Of a stretch of DNA of 9,264 nt, positions 1 through 6,246 are shown piece after piece. The stretch lies in contig JAJYGW010000255.1 in the NCBI GenBank assembly GCA_021790615.1, positions 1 to 9,264 of the forward strand, read 5' to 3'. A model generated the notes under the pieces. The model saw nothing but the letters and a program-made list of their open reading frames with translations, was not told where the DNA came from and did not search any database. How positions within the stretch are numbered: the first letter of the stretch is position 1; every line of letters begins with the position of its first letter. The position numbers and the translations under genes are program-made. Source of the stretch: Actinomycetes bacterium (GTDB taxonomy: Bacteria > Actinomycetota > Acidimicrobiia > Acidimicrobiales > JAKAOS01).

Positions 1-363
1 TGGGGATGAGGATCCGGTCTCCCGCCAGGAGGGAGCAGAAGCCGTGACGGCGATCGCCGGGGTGGGCAACCCGCCGACCGACTTGGCGCTGAGGACGATC
101 CCGACATCCGAAGGCGCAGTCGTGCTCGGGTCCGCGCCGGCGGGGCCGGATCGGATCGTGTTTCCGTGGCCGAGGCGCACGAGCCAGCCGAGGGACTGAT
201 CGGCGAAGACCGGCGCCAGCTCCGAGAAGGATCGCTGCAAGTGCACGAAGTCGTGCAGGAAGGCAGCGTGCCTGCGCGGCGCGCCGGTGCTCGTCCGCAC
301 GCCGCCGGAGCCGGTCGGCGGTGCTGGACCGGGCTCGGGAGCCTTGTGACGGGCCGTTCGCAT
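1..363 (-). CDS. Unidentified protein, N-terminal 121 residues (cut by left window edge)
   Basis: An open frame starts at the ATG reading leftward from 363 and stays open for exactly 121 codons to base 1. The start is decided by a strong Shine-Dalgarno, AAGGAGGT (complement of 370-377), six bases before the ATG. Third codon positions are strongly G/C, as in the neighbouring genes. The first ~28 residues are polar and rich in Pro, Gly and Arg (MRTARHKAPEPGPAPPTGSG), with no signal peptide. A short probable amphipathic helix follows (FLHDFVHLQRSFSELAPVF, about residues 35-53). After that comes a Ser/Thr/Pro/Ala-rich stretch containing VGIVLSAKSVGGLPTPAIAV. I do not recognise a family and no catalytic motif is visible. 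It is divergent from the phosphoesterase lipoprotein gene, so the two may share a regulatory region. The C-terminal part lies outside the window, so the function is unknown. The gene call itself is well supported by RBS and codon bias. Confidence 0.75.
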   Translation of the reverse strand, partial: MRTARHKAPEPGPAPPTGSGGVRTSTGAPRRHAAFLHDFVHLQRSFSELAPVFADQSLGWLVRLGHGNTIRSGPAGADPSTTAPSDVGIVLSAKSVGGLPTPAIAVTASAPSWRETGSSSP

Positions 364-369
364 CGCGGC

Positions 370-377
370 ACCTCCTT
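370..377 (-). promoter_or_regulatory. Strong Shine-Dalgarno of the left-edge gene
   Basis: The plus strand reads ACCTCCTT, which is AAGGAGGT on the minus strand, six bases before the ATG at 363. It is a near-perfect anti-SD complement and is the main evidence that the left-edge minus-strand gene is real. Confidence 0.8.
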
Positions 378-390
378 CGCCCATCGTGCG

Positions 391-416
391 GGAACCCTCT
401 GGTCGGAGCCAGGGTC
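391..416 (+). promoter_or_regulatory. Possible ECF-type promoter upstream of the phosphoesterase lipoprotein gene
   Basis: GGAACC at 391-396 followed 17 bases later by GTC at 414-416 resembles the GGAAC / GTC pattern of many ECF sigma promoters. It would start transcription about 55 bases before the ATG at 479. The imperfect palindrome CACGAGCTCCGTG (423-435) lies just downstream and could be an operator. Short motifs of this kind arise by chance in GC-rich DNA, so this is a weak inference. Confidence 0.25.
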
Positions 417-478
417 GAAAGTCACGAGCTCCGTGAGTCTCTCTGCCCGACCGTGGCGAGCGGCGGCAGTATGGGGCG

Positions 479-2782
479 ATGCGTCGGTCGTCCTGGCCCC
501 ACGTGGGCGTGGTCGTGCCCGTGATCGCTGCCGTGCTGCTGGCGGGGTGTTCGGCAAACCCGTCGTCGGGCACCGGCGGTACCGGCTCGACTCGGCCGTA
601 CACGAGCTCGACAGCGGCCGCACCCGCTTCGGTGGCACGACGCCCGCTTCGCTATTCGCACGTCTGGGTCGTCGTGATGGAGAACCTCGGGTACTCCGGT
701 GCTCTTGCCACGCCGGGGCTCGCGACGCTTGCCCGTCGTTACGCCTATGTGACCGATTCGTATGCCGCCGGCCACCCGTCGCTCCCCAACTACCTGGCCC
801 TCACTGCGGGCTCCACCCTCGGCGTCACGTCCGACTGCCTCACCTGCTACACCAACGCACCGAACCTCGGCGAGCAGCTGTCTGCCAAGCACGTGAGCTG
901 GGATGCCTATCTCCAGAGCGTGTCGCAGCCGTGCTATCTCGGCACGTCGTACGGTGAATACGCGGCGAAGCACAACCCGTTCCGGTACTTCGCCGACATC
1001 CGCTCGAGCCGTGCGCTCTGCTCACACCTGCGGCCCTACTCCGAGCTCCCGGGCGTGCTGAGGGGACCGGCGGGGAAGGTGCCGCGCTTCGTCTGGGTGA
1101 CGCCGGACATCTGCAACGACGGCCACGACTGCTCCTCTGCCGTCGCATCCCGGTGGCTCGGCAGCTTCGTCCGGTTGGTGACCGCCAGCGCGGCGTGGCG
1201 CGACCATGGTCTCCTCGTGGTCACGTGGGACGAAGGGTCCTTCGGCGATTCCTCGGTCGTCATGCCGTCGGGCGCAATCGAGAGCTCAGGGGGTGGCGGC
1301 CACATCCTCACGATCCTCGTCGGGCGCGGGCTGCACGGGAGCTACGCCATCCCGCTCACCCACGAGGGTGTGCTGGCTGCCATCGAGCAGAACTTCGGCC
1401 TGCCCTACCTCGCAGGCGCCCGGCAGTGGGCAGGGCACACCCTTCTCGACGTGATCGGGAGGCGCCGTGACCCACCGAGCACGGCCTCGAGCACGACGAC
1501 CGACTGGACCACCTATCACCGCTATGCCACCGGGTCAGGCCGCGGGCCCTCGGCTCTCGACCTCGCCCACCTCGCCCCGGCCTGGACGTCGAAGACACTC
1601 GATGGCGACCTCTACGGCGAGCCGCTCGTCTTCGGCAAGGAGGTGTACGTCGCGACGGAGAACGACACGGTCTACGCGCTGAGTGCCGCCCACGGGACCG
1701 TCGTCTGGTCCCGCCATCTGGCGAGACCGTTCCCCTCGTCCCGGATGCCGTGCGGGAACATCACCCCGAGGGTCGGCATCACGAGCACGCCCGTCATCGA
1801 CCCTTCCCGTCACGAGATCTTCGTCGTCGCCGACGAGGACGTGAACGGGTCGGCACATCACGAGATCTACGGGCTCAGCACGACGAACGGTCGCATCGAG
1901 ATGCGGCAGCGTGCCGACCCGCCCGGCGCGAACCCCCGTTACCTCCTCAATCGGGCGTCCCTCGTCATGGACAACAGCCGCGTCGTCTTCGGGTTCGGCG
2001 GCAACTACGGCGACTGCGAGCCGTACCACGGCTGGGTCGAGTCGGTTCCCGTCACCGGTGGTACGGCCAGGTTCTTCGAAGTGGACCACGGGCGCGGCCA
2101 GTCCCAGGGCGCGATCTGGATGGGCGGCGCGGCACCGATCGTGGAGCGGAGCGGTGACATCTGGGTGGCCGCAGGGAACGGGTCCGTCGGCACAGGCGGC
2201 GGCTCGTACGACGGCAGCGACTCGGTGCTCGAGCTGTCACCGTCCATGAAGCTGCTCCAGTACTTCGCGCCCTCGACCTGGCGGCGCGACAACTCGAGCG
2301 ATGCCGACCTCGGGTCGGCCGCCCCGGCCGTTCTCGGGAACGGGCTCGTGGTGCAGGCCGGGAAGTCTCAGACGGCGTTCCTGCTCCGGCAGTCGCACCT
2401 CGGCGGGATCGGCGGGCAGATCGACGACGTCGCCAACGTCTGCGCCACGACCCTCGACGGGGGCGTGGCGTTCGCCGGCAGCACCGTGTACCTGCCATGC
2501 GAGGCAGGAGTGATCGCCGTCGGGACGAACGCGACGAGCGGCAAGATGCGGCTTCTCTGGCGGACCCCGACCGGCGCGGGTGGACCCCCGATCCTCGCCG
2601 GGGGTTACGTCTGGACGATCTCGGGCGGTTTCCTCGACGCCCTCGACCCCGCCAACGGCAGGGAGGTCCAGCGGCTCTCGCTCGGTGTCGCGGCCGACGA
2701 CTTCCCGACTCCGTCAGTCGGAGACGGTCTTCTCATCGCGACGTCCAGCAATCGGGTCCACGCCTTCCGCCATGCCGTTTAG
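479..2782 (+). CDS. Lipoprotein: AcpA/phospholipase C-like phosphoesterase fused to a PQQ-type beta-propeller
   Basis: The 767-aa product starts with a lipoprotein signal: two Arg, a hydrophobic core, and lipobox LAGC with the acylated Cys at residue 24. A Ser/Thr/Gly/Ala linker runs to about 55. Residues ~60-325 carry motifs of the phosphoesterase family (alkaline phosphatase superfamily: AcpA and phospholipase C relatives): VVMEN (65-69), GHPSLPNY (98-105), PDICNDGHD (209-217), TWDEGSFGD (249-257) and GGGGHI (271-276). These are the expected metal- and phosphate-binding segments. After a TASSTTTDW linker, residues ~342-767 form a repeated beta-propeller: LYGEPLVFGKEVYVATENDTVYAL (378-401), GITSTPVID (433-441), GSAAPAVLGNGLVV (612-625) and PSVGDGLLIATSSNRVHAF (745-763). 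It is probably membrane-anchored outside the cytoplasm and hydrolyses a phosphoester; the substrate is unknown. Several Cys suggest disulfides. The propeller may bind substrate, partner or surface; PQQ binding is not shown. No good SD precedes the ATG. Confidence 0.9.
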   Translation: MRRSSWPHVGVVVPVIAAVLLAGCSANPSSGTGGTGSTRPYTSSTAAAPASVARRPLRYSHVWVVVMENLGYSGALATPGLATLARRYAYVTDSYAAGHPSLPNYLALTAGSTLGVTSDCLTCYTNAPNLGEQLSAKHVSWDAYLQSVSQPCYLGTSYGEYAAKHNPFRYFADIRSSRALCSHLRPYSELPGVLRGPAGKVPRFVWVTPDICNDGHDCSSAVASRWLGSFVRLVTASAAWRDHGLLVVTWDEGSFGDSSVVMPSGAIESSGGGGHILTILVGRGLHGSYAIPLTHEGVLAAIEQNFGLPYLAGARQWAGHTLLDVIGRRRDPPSTASSTTTDWTTYHRYATGSGRGPSALDLAHLAPAWTSKTLDGDLYGEPLVFGKEVYVATENDTVYALSAAHGTVVWSRHLARPFPSSRMPCGNITPRVGITSTPVIDPSRHEIFVVADEDVNGSAHHEIYGLSTTNGRIEMRQRADPPGANPRYLLNRASLVMDNSRVVFGFGGNYGDCEPYHGWVESVPVTGGTARFFEVDHGRGQSQGAIWMGGAAPIVERSGDIWVAAGNGSVGTGGGSYDGSDSVLELSPSMKLLQYFAPSTWRRDNSSDADLGSAAPAVLGNGLVVQAGKSQTAFLLRQSHLGGIGGQIDDVANVCATTLDGGVAFAGSTVYLPCEAGVIAVGTNATSGKMRLLWRTPTGAGGPPILAGGYVWTISGGFLDALDPANGREVQRLSLGVAADDFPTPSVGDGLLIATSSNRVHAFRHAV

Positions 2783-2948
2783 AGCTGAGCCAGAGCCACG
2801 ATCGGGAAGCCACCGCGCGGGCTGCTCCCAAACCCGAACGGTCGAGACCGTCCCGCCCCCTGCTCGCGCTGTCGGTCTCGCCCGTGCCCGTCACCGCGTT
2901 CCCGCCGCCGGTCTGCCTCTCGCACCCTCACGAGCAGCACCCGACTCC
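2783..2948. other. Convergent intergenic region with weak hairpins
   Basis: This 166-bp gap separates the lipoprotein stop from the stop of the convergent RidA-like gene. It has no convincing coding frame. It holds ACGGT-CGAG-ACCGT (2838-2851) and an alternative pairing of CGAGACCG (2843-2850) with CGGTCTCG (2873-2880). Neither has a T-tract. Either could act as a bidirectional terminator, but the support is thin. Confidence 0.35.
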
Positions 2949-3389
2949 TCAACCGCTCTCGGTTTGATCCAGCCCCTCGGGCTGCGAGGCGTCGACCAGG
3001 GCCTCCGCCTCGATCTCGACGCGCCAGCGCGGGTCGAGCAGCGCTGCGACGACCACCATCGTGGCGGCCGGTCGCGACGTCGCGAAGAGGGCGCCGTGGA
3101 CCGCTCCGACGGTGTCCGCGTCAGCGGGGTCGACCAGGTACATGCGCGTTCGCACGACGTCATCGAGCGTGCCACCGAGACCGGCGAGAGCTTCGCCGAT
3201 TATCTCGACGCAACGGCGCATCTGCACGGCGGGATCGGGGTCGACCTCTCCGTCGGGCCAGATGGGTGCGGTGCCCGACACGATGATCCGGTCGTCGACC
3301 CGCACCGCCCGGGAGAAGCCGATGCGCTCTTCGAAGGGCGACCCGCTCCCGACTCTCCTTCGCCTGGCGGCAGCCGGACCGTCGTCCAC
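2949..3389 (-). CDS. RidA-like (YjgF/YER057c/UK114) family protein
   Basis: The 146-aa product is close to the usual 125-150 aa of the Rid family, which are trimeric proteins; the archetype deaminates reactive enamine/imine intermediates. Family hallmarks are visible: GFSRAVRVDDRIIVSGTAP (24-42), DPDPAVQMRRCVEIIGEALA (50-69), DVVRTRMYLVDPADAD (77-92), RPAATMVVVAALLDPRW (106-122) and the closing VEIEAEALV (124-132). The E. coli RidA carboxylate-binding Arg (R105, in the ARSCVEVA segment) appears replaced: the aligned stretch here is PAATMVVVA. This therefore looks like a RidA-like subfamily rather than the archetypal deaminase, and its activity should not be assumed. The GTG at 3389 is the only sensible start matching family length, though no SD precedes it. 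It lies 41 nt downstream of the M55 peptidase gene on the same strand, so they are probably co-transcribed, perhaps for amino acid or peptide catabolism. Confidence 0.85.
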   Translation of the reverse strand: MDDGPAAARRRRVGSGSPFEERIGFSRAVRVDDRIIVSGTAPIWPDGEVDPDPAVQMRRCVEIIGEALAGLGGTLDDVVRTRMYLVDPADADTVGAVHGALFATSRPAATMVVVAALLDPRWRVEIEAEALVDASQPEGLDQTESG

Positions 3390-3430
3390 GCGCCGGAGAG
3401 TAGCTGTCCGATGGGGAGATTTCGAGCGCG

Positions 3431-4261
3431 TCAGAGCTCCACGAGCGAACGCGTGAGGGCGATGGCCGTCGTGAAGGTGCGGTAGAGCCGCAGCGGGTCC
3501 TCGTCGGTGATCTCGACGGTGCGCGTACCCGCCCGGCGGGTACCCGGGAGCGGCTCGACGAGCTCGGCCATGTCGGCCGTCAGCCATGCGATCTCGAGCG
3601 TCGCCGGCAGTGCGATCTTCGGGAGCTCCATCGAGCCTGCCGTGATCCTCGCAACCGCCTCGCTCGCCCCGGCCCGGATGAGCTCGCACGCCTTCTCCGG
3701 GTGCAAGCTGTCGGCCGAGGCGCGGGTCACGGCCTGCTTGACGACGACGCCGACTGCGTCTGGGAAGAAAGGCCGTGCCTCCTCGATGGTGACCTGATCC
3801 CCGGTGACGAGTGTCACCGGCACTCGGTGACCGAGGGCAACCAGTCCGTTGATGGCCGATTCTCCGGCCACCGCCCCGTTCAACCTCACCTCGCTCACCG
3901 CTCTCGGGTTGTAGGTATGGGAGAGCACCCCGTTCGATCCCATCGAGCCGTGATACGAGACGAAGAAGACGGCATCGAAAGCCGGACCCATGCGCTCCAT
4001 CATGTAGAGCGGCTTGTGCCGGCCCGAGACGCAGGAGACGCCGTGGTGCAGCGCCCCGGGTGGCAAGTTGGCCATCGCCCCATGGGAGTCGTTCACGAGG
4101 ACCTCGGTCGCACCCGCCTCTGTCGCGCCGTCGATGGCGGCGTTCACTTCGCCGAGGAGCAGGGCACAGCCGGCCTCGTATGCGGCGCCCGGTCCTCGGC
4201 ACTGCGACCAATCGACGATGCCCGCGGTGCCTTCCATGTCACTCGACAGGTACACCTTCAC
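3431..4261 (-). CDS. M55 family D-aminopeptidase (DppA-like zinc peptidase)
   Basis: The 276-aa product matches Bacillus subtilis DppA in length and motif order. The start is MKVYLSSDMEGTAG, giving metal ligands Asp8 and Glu10. LVNDSHGAM places His60, FFVSYHGSMG places His104, GVLSHTYNPR places His115, and AVAGESAING places Glu134, one residue off the DppA glutamate. All the zinc-site and catalytic positions known for the family are therefore present. DppA is a cytoplasmic decamer that removes N-terminal D-amino acids from short peptides such as D-Ala-D-Ala. No signal peptide is seen. The GTG at 4261 is chosen because it gives the exact family N-terminus; the SD is poor (only GAG a few bases upstream). 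It is the first gene of a probable operon with the RidA-like gene and is divergent from the AIM24 gene. Substrate is inferred from the family: peptidoglycan-derived or dietary D-peptides. Confidence 0.92.
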   Translation of the reverse strand: MKVYLSSDMEGTAGIVDWSQCRGPGAAYEAGCALLLGEVNAAIDGATEAGATEVLVNDSHGAMANLPPGALHHGVSCVSGRHKPLYMMERMGPAFDAVFFVSYHGSMGSNGVLSHTYNPRAVSEVRLNGAVAGESAINGLVALGHRVPVTLVTGDQVTIEEARPFFPDAVGVVVKQAVTRASADSLHPEKACELIRAGASEAVARITAGSMELPKIALPATLEIAWLTADMAELVEPLPGTRRAGTRTVEITDEDPLRLYRTFTTAIALTRSLVEL

Positions 4262-4361
4262 GAGCTCGCATCGTACGGTGACCTGCCACTCGACGGCCGG
4301 GCAACGGCGCGGCAGACTGTCGCGGACCGCAGCAGCAGCAGCTCTCAAAAGGGGGTACGCG
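4262..4361. promoter_or_regulatory. Divergent promoter region, M55 operon versus AIM24 gene
   Basis: These 100 bp between two divergent starts must hold both promoters if each gene is transcribed from here. I see no confident -35/-10 pair on either strand. The only clear signal is the purine-rich RBS of the plus-strand gene near its right end. Confidence 0.4.
4347..4355 (+). promoter_or_regulatory. RBS of the AIM24-family gene
   Basis: AAAAGGGGG lies six bases before the ATG at 4362. It selects this start over upstream in-frame codons of the open frame, which run antisense through the M55 gene. Confidence 0.7.
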
Positions 4362-5123
4362 ATGCAGGCCGAGGTGAAGGGCTCGACGTTGCCGGTGCTG
4401 GAGATGATCCTCGACCCAGGTGAGGCGATCATCTCGAACCACGGCGAGCTCTCGTGGATGACGACGAACGTGCAGATGTCACAGACGACCGTCATGGGCA
4501 ACCAAGGTGGCGGTGGCGGGCTGCTCGGAGGGCTCAAACGCGTGGTCAGCGGGACGAGCATCTTCCTCACCCGCTACGAGGCGGCAGGGGGCGCAGGCAT
4601 GGTCGCCTTCGCCGCCAAGATGCCGGGCCGCATCTTCCCGCTCGAGGTCGGCGCTCCCGGTGGCTACCTCGTGCACCGCCACGGCTGGGTGTGCGGCACC
4701 CCGGGGATCAACGCGACGATCGGGTTCCAGCAGGGGCTCGGCGGGATGTTGTTCGGGGGCGAGGGCTTCATCCTGCAGAAGCTCGAAGGGCAGGGGACCG
4801 CCTGGGTCGAGCTCTCCGGAGAGATCACGAGCTACGACCTCGGACCCGGCCAGTCCATGCTCGTCCACCCGGGGCATGTCGGCGTCTTCCAGGACACCGT
4901 CACCTTCCAGGTGACGCGGATCCCGGGGATCACGAACCGGTTCTTCGGCGCCGACGGCCACTGGATCGTCGCGCTCACCGGTCCCGGGAAGATCTGGCTG
5001 CAGTCCATGCCGTTGCCGATCCTGGCCGCCTCGCTGCAGCCGTTCCTCGCCCGCGACACGGCGGGCGACGCCGTCGCAGGTGGCGCTGCGGGCGGCATCC
5101 TCGGGAACATCCTTCGCAACTGA
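4362..5123 (+). CDS. AIM24 family protein (TIGR00266/DUF124)
   Basis: The 253-aa protein belongs to the AIM24 family by its beta-rich repeats and hallmarks: ILDPGEAIISNHGELSWM (16-33), the glycine-rich insert NQGGGGGLLGGLKR (47-60), FPLEVGAPGGYLVHRHGWV (92-110), MLFGGEGFILQKLEGQGTAW (129-148) and ALTGPGKIWLQSMP (204-217). The family is named after a yeast mitochondrial biogenesis protein. Bacterial members have no settled biochemical role, and the double-psi/TRAP-like beta folds suggest a scaffold or ligand-binding protein. There is no signal peptide. The C-terminus is Gly/Ala-rich with a short hydrophobic tail (GGAAGGILGNIL, 240-251), possibly membrane-interacting. The start is fixed by the AAAAGGGGG RBS. 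The next gene begins 63 bp downstream on the same strand and probably shares its transcript, which would make the two functional partners. Confidence is high for the family and low for the function. Confidence 0.9.
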   Translation: MQAEVKGSTLPVLEMILDPGEAIISNHGELSWMTTNVQMSQTTVMGNQGGGGGLLGGLKRVVSGTSIFLTRYEAAGGAGMVAFAAKMPGRIFPLEVGAPGGYLVHRHGWVCGTPGINATIGFQQGLGGMLFGGEGFILQKLEGQGTAWVELSGEITSYDLGPGQSMLVHPGHVGVFQDTVTFQVTRIPGITNRFFGADGHWIVALTGPGKIWLQSMPLPILAASLQPFLARDTAGDAVAGGAAGGILGNILRN

Positions 5124-5176
5124 CCGCCCTACGGGCGTGAGACCGTACTTCTGAGACGTCAACCAAGCAGGCGATT

Positions 5177-5181
5177 GGAGG
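5177..5181 (+). promoter_or_regulatory. RBS fixing the start of the 162-aa protein
   Basis: GGAGG sits five bases before the ATG at 5187. It decides against the in-frame TTG at 5175, which would overlap the Shine-Dalgarno itself. Confidence 0.75.
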
Positions 5182-5186
5182 CAGCC

Positions 5187-5675
5187 ATGGGCTTCATGGA
5201 CAAGGTTAAGAGCCAGGCGTCGGCGCTAGCCGAGAAGGCACAGGAGGGAGCGCGCGCCGGACAGGAGAAATTGTCGCAGGTACAGGCGAAACGGCACTCC
5301 GACGCGCTCCTCCTCGAGCTCGGTGGCATCGTCTACCTGGATCGTTCCGGCCGGCCGCAAGCAGGCGGCGACGCCCGGGCGGAGGCCATCGTGTCCGAGC
5401 TGCGCGCCTTCGAGGCCGAGCACGGCGCGGTGTCGGTGACCTCCGCAGTGCCTCAGCCCGGAGAGACCGGATCGTACGTCCCTGGTGGAGCCGGATCGCC
5501 CGTTTCGCCGGCGTCACCCGCCCCCGAGGCGTCGCAGTCCCCTCCGGTCACGAGCGCCCCGACCGGCGGTGGCATCCCGACGGCGTCACCAGGCGGTGGC
5601 ATCCCGACGGCGTCCTACGCCTCGGACGAGGACCAGGCCGAGCCCTCACCCGAGTCCTCGAGCACCGACGGCTGA
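5187..5675 (+). CDS. Conserved-looking hypothetical protein with amphipathic helix and Pro/Ser-rich repeat tail
   Basis: The 162-aa product has two parts. Residues 1-80 look ordered: an amphipathic, Lys/Gln/Ala-rich helix (MGFMDKVKSQASALAEKAQE and on to about 36), then LLLELGGIVYLDR (41-53) and a second helix EAIVSELRAFEAEHG (66-80). Residues 82-162 are low complexity, rich in Pro, Ser, Gly and Ala, ending acidic (ASDEDQAEPSPESS). GGGIPTAS occurs twice at a nine-residue interval (127-134 and 136-143). There is no signal peptide or transmembrane segment. The short N-terminal helix could lie on a membrane or pair as a coiled coil. It follows the AIM24-family gene by 63 bp on the same strand, with a small GC hairpin (5125-5137) between them. 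I know no assigned function; a partner role with the AIM24-like protein is inferred from position only. Confidence 0.85.
   Translation: MGFMDKVKSQASALAEKAQEGARAGQEKLSQVQAKRHSDALLLELGGIVYLDRSGRPQAGGDARAEAIVSELRAFEAEHGAVSVTSAVPQPGETGSYVPGGAGSPVSPASPAPEASQSPPVTSAPTGGGIPTASPGGGIPTASYASDEDQAEPSPESSSTDG
5565..5614 (+). repeat. Tandem 27-bp in-frame repeat (nine-residue unit)
   Basis: A 23-base block beginning GGCGGTGGCATCCCG occurs identically at 5565-5587 and 5592-5614, a period of 27 bp or nine codons. It encodes GGGIPTAS twice. Identity at the DNA level, including third positions, suggests a recent duplication that can expand or contract by slippage. Confidence 0.85.
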
Positions 5676-5747
5676 GCCGGCAACTCTCGTCTCTCCCCGA
5701 CCTGTCACGAAGTAGCCGCCGCCGCCCGACCGAGCGGTCCTCGGAGC

Positions 5748-6182
5748 TCAGCGAGCGTTGATGTAGTCGACGAGCTCCTTGCGATCCTTCTCGAGCTCGC
5801 CGATGCGGGTCTTCACGACGTCGCCGATGCTGACGATGCCGGCGAGAGCACCTGACTCGTCCACGATGGGAACGTGGCGGATCCGGCGATCCGTCATGGT
5901 CGCCATGAGGGAGTCCGTGTCGTCCTCGGGCGAGGCTGTGTGCACGGTCGACGACATGATCGAAGACACCCGGTCCTGGAGCATCGAGCCGTCGTCGCCG
6001 TTCAGAGCACGCACGACATCGCGTTCGGAAACGATGCCGTCGATGTGGGAGCCGTCGGTAGAGACGACGAGCGCCCCGATTCCGTGAGCAGCGAGCTCGG
6101 CCACGGCATCGGCCACGGATGCTTCCGGCCGGATCGTGGCGACGGCTGTTCCTTTGGAGGTGAGGAGCGTTGAGATGCGCAT
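5748..6182 (-). CDS. CBS-domain pair protein
   Basis: The 144-aa protein is a stand-alone Bateman module. The first CBS domain (about 7-62) has TIRPEASVADAVAELAAHG (16-34), GALVV (36-40) and DGIVSERDVVRAL (48-60). The second (about 73-130) has TASPEDDTDSLMATMTDRRI (82-101), RHVPIVDESGALAGIVSIGD (102-121) and VVKTRIGEL. The G-I-V-S-E-R-D and G-I-V-S-I-G-D loops are the usual adenosine-phosphate binding signature. A short charged tail (EKDRKELVDYINAR) follows. Such proteins typically sense AMP/ATP, or other adenylyl ligands, and regulate a partner; none is fused here. The ATG is fixed by AGGAGG (complement of 6188-6193) five bases upstream. It is divergent from the SDR gene with a 64-bp gap. 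The regulated target cannot be told from the sequence. Confidence 0.93.
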   Translation of the reverse strand: MRISTLLTSKGTAVATIRPEASVADAVAELAAHGIGALVVSTDGSHIDGIVSERDVVRALNGDDGSMLQDRVSSIMSSTVHTASPEDDTDSLMATMTDRRIRHVPIVDESGALAGIVSIGDVVKTRIGELEKDRKELVDYINAR

Positions 6183-6187
6183 GAGTG

Positions 6188-6193
6188 CCTCCT
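6188..6193 (-). promoter_or_regulatory. RBS of the CBS-pair gene
   Basis: AGGAGG on the minus strand sits five bases before the ATG at 6182. This clearly separates the real start from a longer open frame extending upstream to 6659, antisense to the SDR gene. Confidence 0.8.
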
Positions 6194-6246
6194 GCAATCC
6201 CGGTTCACCGATGGTAGCCGGGCCGCGCATGGCACACTCTCGGGTC

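Noticed and set aside
2..199. Plus-strand frame open from the left edge to a TGA at 197-199
   Set aside because: The minus strand over the same bases has a long stop-free frame with strong RBS and better codon bias, so this is its shadow.
166..957. 263-codon plus-strand frame
   Set aside because: It runs antisense to the left-edge gene and then out of frame through the phosphoesterase domain, is Arg-rich, and has no family motif.
3390..4211. Apparent 420-residue minus-strand protein extending the RidA-like frame upstream
   Set aside because: The upstream part is an out-of-frame reading of the M55 gene on the same strand; only the last 146 residues match the Rid family.
5125..5137. Small hairpin CGCCC-TAC-GGGCG after the AIM24 stop
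   Set aside because: A five-base stem with no T-tract is too weak to call a terminator, and the next gene is only 63 bp downstream.
5175..5186. TTG start four codons upstream for the 162-aa protein
   Set aside because: The TTG overlaps the GGAGG Shine-Dalgarno, and the ATG at 5187 is ideally spaced from it.
5728..5739. GACCG-AG-CGGTC between the convergent 162-aa and CBS genes
   Set aside because: A five-base stem with a two-base loop is not stable evidence for a terminator.
6211..6246. Earlier in-frame ATGs (6211, 6229) for the SDR
   Set aside because: Both add residues before the usual short SDR N-terminus and have no better RBS. They remain possible, so the 6247 start is moderate confidence only.
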